Shown piece by piece: positions 56,511 to 64,000 of a DNA stretch of 64,000 nt. Below the pieces are notes generated by a model. It was given only the letters and a program-made list of their open reading frames with translations, was not told the DNA's origin and made no database searches. The stretch's first letter is position 1. Every line of letters begins with the position of its first letter. The position numbers were made by a program, and so were the translations under genes. The stretch covers positions 8,492,001 to 8,556,000 of the forward strand of contig OU696571.1 of NCBI GenBank assembly GCA_916048095.2, written 5' to 3'. This DNA comes from Sacculina carcini. Its lineage: Eukaryota; Arthropoda; Thecostraca; Sacculinidae.

Positions 56511-57060
56511 GCATACATCAGACCAAACAGCATACAAAAATATAAATGCGCAAATGACCAGCAATTTAGCTATAAGACGTGTGCTAATATGCTCAAGTTA
56601 CGCAAGATATGTTCAAGTTACCTGGCGCCTGAGCCTGCAGAAGAACTACACTGCGACGATATGCGTGAGTCAATCGATCGCGCAGTGCGCCCCGCGCGCA
56701 ATCTCACTGCAAACGGAGACTCATCGACGTTGGATGAAATTGCAACGCCCTCCCTGTTGGTATAGAATGCACTGAGACGGTACACAACACCATGCACTTT
56801 GGATAATTACACCTCAGATACAAATTAAATATTCTAGTATCACCCAATGTCGTTAAAAATCACGAACAAACATGCACATTAAAACTGTTCAAAAACAACT
56901 ATTTTCGATTCATATACCCTCCTGCACGGTTTTCCATGCGTTTCGACCTGAAAGTGCGTGTGTGTGTGTGTACGTACACGGTGACAGCATGTACCCCTCG
57001 CTTCCCCCTAGTTGGTGGGGGCAGGGGGGCACTGAGGACATCCCCAGTGCAAATTGGCCA
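56511..57060. other. no recognisable gene
   Basis: Mixed-composition sequence between the SINE tail and the 5' region of the CR1/L2 LINE. No family similarity was seen. The GTGCGTGTGTGTG run near 56955 is low complexity. Confidence 0.45.
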
Positions 57061-57296
57061 TGACATATTAATCGCGCTGGTTGACGGGTTTTGAGGTTGC
57101 ACTGATACACACACACCGTTTGTTTGACTGTGTTAGAGTGCGGTTGTGTCCTGGTGAATTGTGAATCGGTGTGTGTGTGTTGTGGTTTGAAAGTTGCGCC
57201 AGTGGCCTTCAAATTTCGGCATTGTATCAACAACTGAACATAACTAGTTGTATTAACAGGTGAGTGGGGCAAAAGCAGTTCTGTCTCCTAGGGAAA

Positions 57297-58319
57297 ATGA
57301 CAGGAAGAAGAAAGAAACAGACCAGTGTGAGCACAGAGGAAAGCCAGTTAGCGGTGGGAAGACCTGTAGAAGAAAGAGGGGGAGCGGACGCCGAAAAGCG
57401 TGGGTTTGAGAAAGGGGTAGCAAACAACGCCAGGAGAATTGGTGAGTTGGAGAGGGACCTGAAAGAGATGCGAGAAAGAGTGAGACCAAGTGAGGAGGGA
57501 GAGAAAAATGACTTGGGTGTGGTTATGGGGGAGATGCAGAAGGAGATGCAAGAATTGAGAAATCAAGTGATGGAGTTGAATGAGACGAATGAAAAAGTGA
57601 AAAGTGAAAATGCAGGACATAAAGATCGAATTCGAGAAGTCTTGCAGGTGAATGAAAGGTTGAAAGAAAGGCTCAAAATGAGAGAGGATGCTGCAAAACA
57701 ACAGGATGATGACTTGGGGAAATTGAAGAAAAAACAGGAAGTATGGGCAAAAGAACAAGGAGAGGTCATACAGGATTTCAAGGAAGTCATGAGGCAGCAA
57801 AAAGAAGAAAGAGACACTAAAATCGAAAAGGAAGTAGTGCATGTACTGAAGCAAAAAGAAAACGTCGTGAGGGACATTGTGGAAAAAAAGCAGAGTGTCA
57901 TTTTGTTCGGAGTGAAGGAGGCTGAGTACCCAAACTGGTGGGAAAGAAAGAAGGGTGAGATGAAAGTGGTGGAAGACGTTGTTGGTGCTGTTGAAGAAGG
58001 AGCGGGAGGGGATATTAAGGAAGTATTCAGACTTGGAAAGTACGAGAAAGGTAGCATGAGACCACTGAAGGTCAAGTTCAGAAGTCAGGAGATGGCTAGC
58101 AAAGTACTAAGAAAGACATGGAAGTTGTCACACGAAGAAAACTGGAAAAATTTCTGGGTAAGAGAGGACCTCAATGAGGAGGAAAGGCAAAAAAGAAGAG
58201 AATTGTTTCAGGAGTCTAAGAAGAGGAACATGCAAGGAACTGAGAAGGAGAAGGAAGTTTTTTACTGGCGGGTGCTGGAAGGAAGACTCAGAAAATGGTA
58301 CAAACCGAGACACGACTGA
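57297..58319 (+). CDS. CR1/L2 LINE ORF1 (coiled-coil RNA-binding protein)
   Basis: An open frame of 340 codons from ATG 57297 (MTGRRKKQ, context GGAAAATG); an upstream ATG at 57264 is possible but less attractive. A basic start is followed by a long heptad-rich coiled coil at residues about 42-185 (IGELERDLKEMRERV, MQELRNQVMELNETNEKV, INERL-type stretches), then an RRM-like domain (VILFGVKEAEYPNWWERKK ... LKVKFRSQEMASKVL) and a basic C-terminal domain (EERQKRRELFQES). This layout is that of LINE ORF1 proteins, which trimerise and bind the element RNA. It shows no internal stop. The last 25 bases overlap the ORF2 frame. Confidence 0.85.
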   Translation: MTGRRKKQTSVSTEESQLAVGRPVEERGGADAEKRGFEKGVANNARRIGELERDLKEMRERVRPSEEGEKNDLGVVMGEMQKEMQELRNQVMELNETNEKVKSENAGHKDRIREVLQVNERLKERLKMREDAAKQQDDDLGKLKKKQEVWAKEQGEVIQDFKEVMRQQKEERDTKIEKEVVHVLKQKENVVRDIVEKKQSVILFGVKEAEYPNWWERKKGEMKVVEDVVGAVEEGAGGDIKEVFRLGKYEKGSMRPLKVKFRSQEMASKVLRKTWKLSHEENWKNFWVREDLNEEERQKRRELFQESKKRNMQGTEKEKEVFYWRVLEGRLRKWYKPRHD

Positions 58320-61181
58320 ATAAAGGCACAAAAAATGGTGGAATGGTCATTAGAGAAGATGGGTTGAGGATTGTTTATACAAATGTAGATGGATTCATGT
58401 CAATAAAAAGTGAATTGGAAGATTATTTGAGAAGAATGAAACCTCATATTGTTTGCATGACAGAAACGAAATTGTCCCAGGACTTTGATGTTATCCTCAG
58501 GGAGGAAGACTATAATGTGATCAGAAGGGATAGGATGGGGAAATTTGGGGGAGGTGTTATGATGTGTGTGAGAAAGGATATAGCAATAGAAGATACGCAT
58601 TTCGGAAAAGGTAAGGCAGAGATTTGAGCACGAAAATTAGACATGGTAAAAATGTTAAATGTATTGGAGTAATGTATGTTCCACCAAAAACTGCTGCGTG
58701 GAAGCAGGAAGAATATAGTGAGATGTTATTTGAATCAAAGGAGGAGTTAGCAAATATAATGGGGAGACAGAGAGAAATCATACTCATGGGAGACTTCAAT
58801 TGTAAAGAAGTAGATTGGGAAAATTGGGTCACCAATGGTAATGAAAATTCCTGGGGATATATGTCGCTTTAATTAATGACTGAGGGCTTTATGACGCAAT
58901 GGGAAACGCAACCTACTAGGTATAGAGGTGATGATGAACCCTCGAGGTTGGATTTAGTTTTCACAGGTCATCCCGGTGAGATAGTGGATATTCACTCGGA
59001 AAGCCCTCTGGGTAAGAGTGATCACATAATGATAGAGATTACAACAAAAGGAACGAATGAAGGGCCAGGAAGCTTAGGAGTACCACCACAGGCAAAATTG
59101 AACTACGCTAAAAGTAATTTTGACGGTATGAAGAGATATTTCGCAGAAGTAGACTGGAAAGACTTGCTGGAAGCAGAAAGTGTACAAGGAAAATACAATG
59201 CCTTTTTAGAGATCTACAAAAGGGGTGTGCAACAATTCGTACCAAAATTCAAAGAAAAAAATGCTGTTGAAAAAGAATGGTTCAATAAAAAATGTGAAAG
59301 GGCACGTGTGCAAAAAGAAGAGGCTTGGAAAAGAATGAGAAGACGGAATACGTTGAGAAATAGAGAGAAATTCAAAAAAGCATGCAACCATTACGTGAGT
59401 GTGAGAAGGCAGGAAGAAAGACAATATGAGAAAAGCATTGTAGACAAGCGTAAATATGAACCAAAGTTGTTTTACAAGTTTCTAAACAAAAAATTGAAAA
59501 GTAAGGTTGCTATAGACAAATTGATTGTGGATGGCGAAATTTACGAGGAAGCAGGAGATATTTGTGAAGTAGTGAACAGGAAGTTTCAAGAGGTATTTAC
59601 GACTGAGGACGGATTGGAAACTCCGGTGATAGTTGATGCCAGACTGGGAATCGACTATATTGAAGTATATCGCGAAGAGATTGAGAGGCGCCTGAGTGGT
59701 CTTCAATGCAGAAAAGCAGTTGGTCCAGATGATATCGCCGCGGTGATCCTGAAAGAATGTAGATATGAACTCCTCACACCGGTGTTCGATATTGTCCAAG
59801 GTAGCCTGTCACAAGGAATTCTTCCCCAGGAGTGGAAGCTGGCGAATATAATACCGATATACAAAGGAGGAGAGAGAGACAAACCGCTGAATTACAGGCC
59901 GATCTCACTAACAAGCGTCATGTGTAAATTGGTGGAGTCGATCATTAAGGACAGATGGGTATCATATTTGGAGGATAACAGTATTTTAAATGAGACACAG
60001 TATGAATTCAGGAGTGGAAGGTCTTGTGTTGCGAACTTGATGAGTTTTTATTCTAGGGTGATAGACACAGTGCAGGAAAGAGATGGATGGGTCGATTGTG
60101 TATATCTGGACCTGAAAAAGGCGTTCGACAGGGTTCCACGAAACAAGTTATTGTGGCAAATTGAGCATGAAGGAGGGATACGTGGAAAGCTTCTGGATTG
60201 GATAAGAGATTATTTGAGCGGACGTAAAATGAGAACAGTTGTAAGAGGTGCCAAATCGACGTGGAGAGAAGTCACAAGTGGCGTCCCTCAAGGATCAGTG
60301 CTTGGACCGATAATGTTCCTGGTGTACATAAATCAAATGACGGAGAGAATAGGCAGTTACGTGAACATGTTTGCAGATGATGCGAAAATTTTGAGAAGAG
60401 TGAAAGATCGGACCAGCTGCCAAGGATTGCAAGAGGATCTAGACAGGCTATTTGAGTGGAGTAGGGAATGGGGCATGGAGTTTAATGCCAGCAAGTCCCA
60501 CGTTATGGAATTTGGTAAAGGAAAACTCAGACCATCGAGATGTTATATGTTGGGCGAGCACAAACTGCAGAAGGTGACTGCCGAAATAGATTTGGGTGTA
60601 ACTATTGAGGATGATCTGTCGCCGGAGAGGCATATAACCAGAGTAGTGAATGCGGCGTATAGAACCATAAAGAATATAAGGGTCTCATTTAACTTCATGG
60701 ATGAGGAAGTAGTAAAAAATTGATAAAATATGTGATGAGGCACCCACTAGAATACGCGGCAGTAATTTGGGCTCCCCACAATAAAAAAACATATCGCTAG
60801 GTTAGAGAAAGTCCAAAAAGTAGCGACTAAGCTGTTAACATCATTGAGTTCGTTAAATTATGAAGAAAGGTTAGAGAAAATTGGGTTGTCGTCACTGGAA
60901 AAGAGAAGGTTAAGGGGGATTTAATAAACATTTTCAAGCACAGCCTTGGTATGGAACGATTGGATAGGAAAGATTGGGTGGTTTGGAGTACGAGGGACCA
61001 TAGGGGACACAATAAATGTCTACAGCAAACCCGGGTATTAAGGGATATAAAGAAGTACAGTTTCCCAAGTAGGTGTATAGATATATGGAACCGTTTGGGT
61101 GAAGAAATAGTTCAATCAAACAGTATAGCACAGTTCAAGCATAGGTTAGATAAATGTGGGTATGGAGACAGGACAGTCTGA
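58295..61181 (+). pseudogene. CR1/L2 LINE ORF2 (endonuclease and RT)
   Basis: It may start at 58295 (overlapping ORF1) or at MVIREDG (58343). Endonuclease: IVYTNVDGFMSIK, CMTETKL, FGGGVMM, MGDFNCKEVDWENW, RLDLVF and KSDHIMIE. RT in one long frame (58876-60723): AVGPDDIAAVILK, NYRPISLTSV, YEFRSGRSCVANL, VYLDLKKAFDRVP, GVPQGSVLGP, catalytic FADDAKIL and LGVTIEDDLSPERH. The C-terminal part (STRDHRGH, KKYSFPSRCIDIWN) runs to 61181. It is broken by a frame change near 58625, a stop at 58870-58872, a frame change near 60720 and others in the last 300 bp. The catalytic FADD box is intact, so decay is moderate. Confidence 0.86.
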
Positions 61182-61215
61182 GCCCTGCTCATTTCCTGTA
61201 AACTACAACTGTGAG

Positions 61216-61246
61216 TACAACTGTGAGTACACACACACACACACAC

Positions 61247-61277
<31 letters not shown>

Positions 61278-61300
61278 CATGCACACACATGTACACAGCA
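61216..61300. repeat. CA microsatellite
   Basis: CA-rich run directly after the LINE 3' end, probably grown from its AACTGTGAGTAC tail. Confidence 0.9.
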
Positions 61301-62690
61301 CACGCGCAAACATACCAAAGAGATAGTTTTGTATGTGTGTGTGCGTCTTTATATTGGTTTCACGTGTAAGTTGTATTGATGTATAGCTGTGTATTTTTTC
61401 TAGAAATGTTATCTTTCTGCGCTGGAGGCGCAGAAAGAGCTGTCGTTCACTGGCCTTGCCAAGCTGGCTGACGAACTGGTCCCGCTGCTGGCGACTACTT
61501 CATCGGGTGTCGTCAAACGTCAATGTGATTTTACATGTATCCGTTTGTATATTTACCATAGTTGAGTATCAAGTGAAAATGCACAAAAAGCATTTCGGTC
61601 TGACTCGAATGACTTGCAACAAAATCATGTTTGTGTCAATTCCGACACAGTCGAATAATGTTTTAATCCGATTTAGTCAGTGTTTGACATACACCAGCCA
61701 CTTTATATAAACAAAACAGGCCTAGTGAGGGTGATTCACATGCACCACTCGTTTCGGCTAAAATTTACATTAATTTTGTGTAAATTTTGGTGCATCGTCG
61801 TGGCGACCAAGTGTTTTAATCCGATTTAGTCAAGCCAGCCACTTTATATAAACAGATCTAGTGAATCACATGCACCCAATGTGGCTATAATTGAAAATCG
61901 TTTGTTATAGTTTGTTCTAAGGAATCAGCTGCGCTTAAATTTCGTAACACTGTACATTGAAAATGCACGTGAAAGATAATTCGATTAATCATAATGGAGA
62001 CTCGGTACCTGACAGAATGGGCAGCATGGGCGATAAATAGCTCTGACAGAGAGCTAAACTCGGACGGTCGGTAACAATCAGAGAATACATCAACAAGCTC
62101 TGCGTCTTCGCTTTGACTAATTTGCTCGGTCACCATGGCAACGTCACGAGTTACGTTCGTTGTTATGTTAACAACCATGTCACACTGCTTGTTGCGTTCG
62201 TCCGCTGAGTACGGCAAACATTCGATAACATAATCACTCCACCACTTGGTCAAACTAACAAGACACACACACACACACCATGATAACACAATGCTATTTC
62301 TGGAGGTTATTTCACAAGGATATTTTTTAAACACGTAAGTATATTTCACACAAACCATCAAAAATCACAAAATAGTTACAAAAATACATTTTCAGGGTGT
62401 AAGGAGAAATCCCCTGTCAACCACTGAATACATTTCAAAACATTTAAATCCATGCATCCAGAAACAATAGCCAAATAAAAAACATTTAAATTCTTGGTCA
62501 ACCAAAACAGAACTGGAGCATTACAGCTCAGCGTAATTTGTTTTTAAATACATATAAGGAGATTATGCACCGGGGAAATAAACCGAGCCATGCACCAACC
62601 CAACCGATAGACGTGATATTGTCACAATCAACTATCAGCATTGATGCTATCAGCTATCATTACCATCAACATTGTCAGCATTGCCACCAT
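61301..62690. other. no gene recognised; short internal duplication
   Basis: A hairpin TTTCTGCGCTGGAGGCGCAGAAA lies at about 61411-61435. A block GTTTTAATCCGATTTAGTCA...CCAGCCACTTTATATAAACA...TGAATCACATGCACC occurs at 61660-61745 and again, shortened, at 61813-61875. A minus-strand frame of 158 codons (61885-62361) has no recognisable domain and I do not call it a gene. Confidence 0.5.
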
Positions 62691-62699
62691 CAACTATAC

Positions 62700-63095
62700 C
62701 ATTTACAAGTAAATTTTACAAAACTGAAAGTAAATTTTACAAAACTGAAAGTCAATTTTACAATAGTGAAAATCAATATATAAAAGTGATACTCAATTTT
62801 ACAAAAGTGAAAATCCATTTTACAAGAGTGAAAATCAATTTTACAAAAGTGAAAATCAATTTAACAAAAGTGAAAATCAATTTAAAAAAAGTGAAAATCA
62901 ATTTTACAAAAGTGAAAATCAATTTTACAAAAGTGAAAATCAATTTTACAAAAGTGAAAATCAATTTTACAAAAGTGAAAATCAATTTTACAAAAGTGAA
63001 AATCAATATAACAAAAGTGAAAACCAATTTTACAAAAGTGAAAATCAATTTTTTTAATTGTGAAAATCAATTTTACAATCGTGATAATCAACTTA
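62700..63095 (+). repeat. 21-bp minisatellite with an open frame through it
   Basis: About 18 units of CAATTTTACAAAAGTGAAAAT (21 bp; 20 shown as AATTTTACAAAAGTGAAAAT) with few changes in the centre and more at the edges. Because 21 is a multiple of three and the unit lacks stops, the plus strand reads as a run of KVKINFT heptads (frame 62672-63115) and the minus strand as LIFTFVK heptads. No start context, signal or flanking domain supports a real protein. Confidence 0.9.
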
Positions 63096-63344
63096 ACAAA
63101 GCATTTAAGCATTGAAAATGGCTGTAGCAGATATCAAATTTCTACGAAAACAAATCCACAATCATTGAGTAGCTCTCAGAAAAGATCCGCTGTTATGAAT
63201 GTTTGGCATATCTGTGAGATTAATATGTAATTATGTTGAGAAAAAATTGTGTATTCAACACACGGGCGTATTTTTAAATGACGTTTTGTGAGGCTTGTGT
63301 TATATTGGCGCTTCAAAAATAAATATTATTTAGTTCCATAAATA
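63096..63344. other. no recognisable gene
   Basis: AT-rich sequence between the minisatellite and the hAT MITE. Nothing recognised. Confidence 0.5.
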
Positions 63345-63634
63345 CAGTGGCGGCGCCAGGATTCTTCCGATGGGGGACTGGGAGAGGCTAAGGAAAAATC
63401 TGAGTGGGCTTGGCGAAGCATGAAGAGCTACACTCGAACGCTGACTACATAATGTTATAAGAGACGGGGGCATACTGATTCAGTCCTCGAACTTGAACCA
63501 AAATTACAGGAATTCATGCACAGTGGTAATAAATTTTATTGCCCATGATTGATTTTGTTTGGGGGGGTTTAGGGGGTTGACATATTTTTGGGGACTGGAG
63601 CCCCCCCCCAAGCTTCACCTTAGCGCCGCCACTG
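63345..63634. mobile_element. hAT-type MITE, copy 2
   Basis: It starts CAGTGGCGGCGCCAGGAT and ends AGCGCCGCCACTG, an inverted pair of at least 12 bp. It shares GATGGGGGACTG, TTGACATATTT and the G-run/C-run interior with copy 1 at 29002. The flanking octamers CATAAATA and TATAATTA agree at six of eight positions, so the target duplication has decayed. Confidence 0.8.
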
Positions 63635-63847
63635 TATAATTATACTTATTATAATTACTGTCAGTTTGAATATCCTTCGAATTGTGTTACTCGACTAAAA
63701 TTAACATCAAAGTTTTACTCACAACGACAAGTGCTGTATTGAACCTTGTGTCTGATAACTTATTATTCGTCATACATCACAAAACATGAGGCTTTATTGT
63801 CAGTAAGCGACGCATGACAAGTACACTAAACAACACATGTGGAATCA

Positions 63848-64000
63848 ACTGATCAAAACATTAAATTTCATGTAGGTCCATGTAGGTCTGTATGTCGTAG
63901 TCAACTTGACTCCTAAAGAGAGAGCTACATCTCGCCAATTTCTCCCATCCTTGTGCGCATTAACGACGCGAGCTCTGTCAGCTGCACTCCCTTTGTTGTA
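63848..64000 (-). CDS. possible helix-turn-helix start of a transposase (partial)
   Basis: The minus-strand frame is open from the window edge at 64000 to a TGA at 63845-63847, 51 codons. Its first 38 codons read like a homeodomain/HTH-type N-terminus (ADRARVVNAHKDGRNWRDVALSLGVKLTTTYR). This pattern is seen in IS630/Tc1-like and similar transposases and in some domesticated derivatives. The last 12 codons do not continue the pattern, so either an exon ends here or the frame is broken. The N-terminus lies outside the window. Confidence 0.4.

Larger units (their letters stand above)
57061..61215 (+). mobile_element. CR1/L2-type LINE
   Basis: A 5' region of about 230 bp, an intact ORF1 with coiled coil, an overlapping ORF2 with endonuclease and RT, and a short 3' end with the tandem AACTGTGAGTAC (61206-61230 region) leading into a CA microsatellite. 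Short tandem repeats instead of poly-A at the 3' end are usual in the CR1/L2 group. The left boundary is approximate. No target duplication was found. Confidence 0.82.

Noticed and set aside
61885-62361. Minus-strand frame of 158 codons
   Set aside because: No recognisable domain, low-complexity segments inside, and no promoter or splice evidence. It could be chance in this composition.
62700-63095. CRISPR-like array
   Set aside because: The 21-bp units are directly adjacent with no unique spacers, and the context is eukaryotic. It is a minisatellite.

Overview
The window is a block of nested and duplicated transposable elements from an animal genome. No confident host protein-coding gene, true tRNA or rRNA gene was found. 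The element set (Penelope-like retroelements with GIY-YIG domains, I-type and CR1/L2-type LINEs, Ty3/gypsy elements, hAT and piggyBac-type DNA elements, a tRNA-derived SINE, very long TA microsatellites) points to an invertebrate metazoan. I cannot fix the phylum from the sequence alone.

Layout. 0-6.3 kb: a Penelope-like element (PLE-A) split by a young Ty3/gypsy element (889-5593, TSD ATCAC). 6.3-11.3 kb: an AT-rich foldback-type element with two inverted arms of about 1.5 kb, studded with a GC-rich motif, around a core of tandem units of about 345 bp. 11.5-17.6 kb: a second PLE-like 5' end, then a very young Ty3/gypsy element (12016-16345) next to an older gypsy integrase fragment. 17.7-19.1 kb: tRNA-SINEs (SINE-A) with a solo LTR. 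19.1-28.4 kb: two head-to-head copies of another Penelope family (PLE-B); the plus copy carries a 6.4 kb I-type LINE with a 14-bp target duplication. 28.5-31.7 kb: more SINE-A copies, one split by a TTAA-flanked piggyBac-type element that itself carries a hAT MITE. 31.7-36.7 kb: an unclassified repeat X, an old LINE relic and a gypsy gag fragment. 36.8-40.1 kb: a short LTR element with 780-bp LTRs and no recognisable pol. 41-42.3 kb: a decayed hAT transposase. 42.7-53.5 kb: two LINE families arranged as a large inverted repeat. 53.5-56.5 kb: repeat X, SINE-A, SINE-B and solo-LTR sequence that mirrors material at 17-32 kb in the opposite orientation. 57-61.2 kb: a CR1/L2-type LINE with an intact coiled-coil ORF1. 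62.7-63.1 kb: a 21-bp minisatellite. 63.3 kb: a second hAT MITE. At the right edge an open frame on the minus strand resembles the helix-turn-helix start of a transposase.

Most notable signals: (1) five hammerhead-ribozyme-like motifs, all but one clearly tied to Penelope-like sequence, each with one extra base before stem II; (2) the foldback element with its repeated CCCGCCCGTCGTGCGG motif; (3) the same solo LTR in the same position of the same SINE, with the same 5-bp target duplication, at 18.1 and 55.6 kb, which shows that a composite segment was duplicated in inverted orientation; (4) a large inverted duplication at 44.9-53.5 kb whose arms look like a LINE insertion with a 5' inversion.
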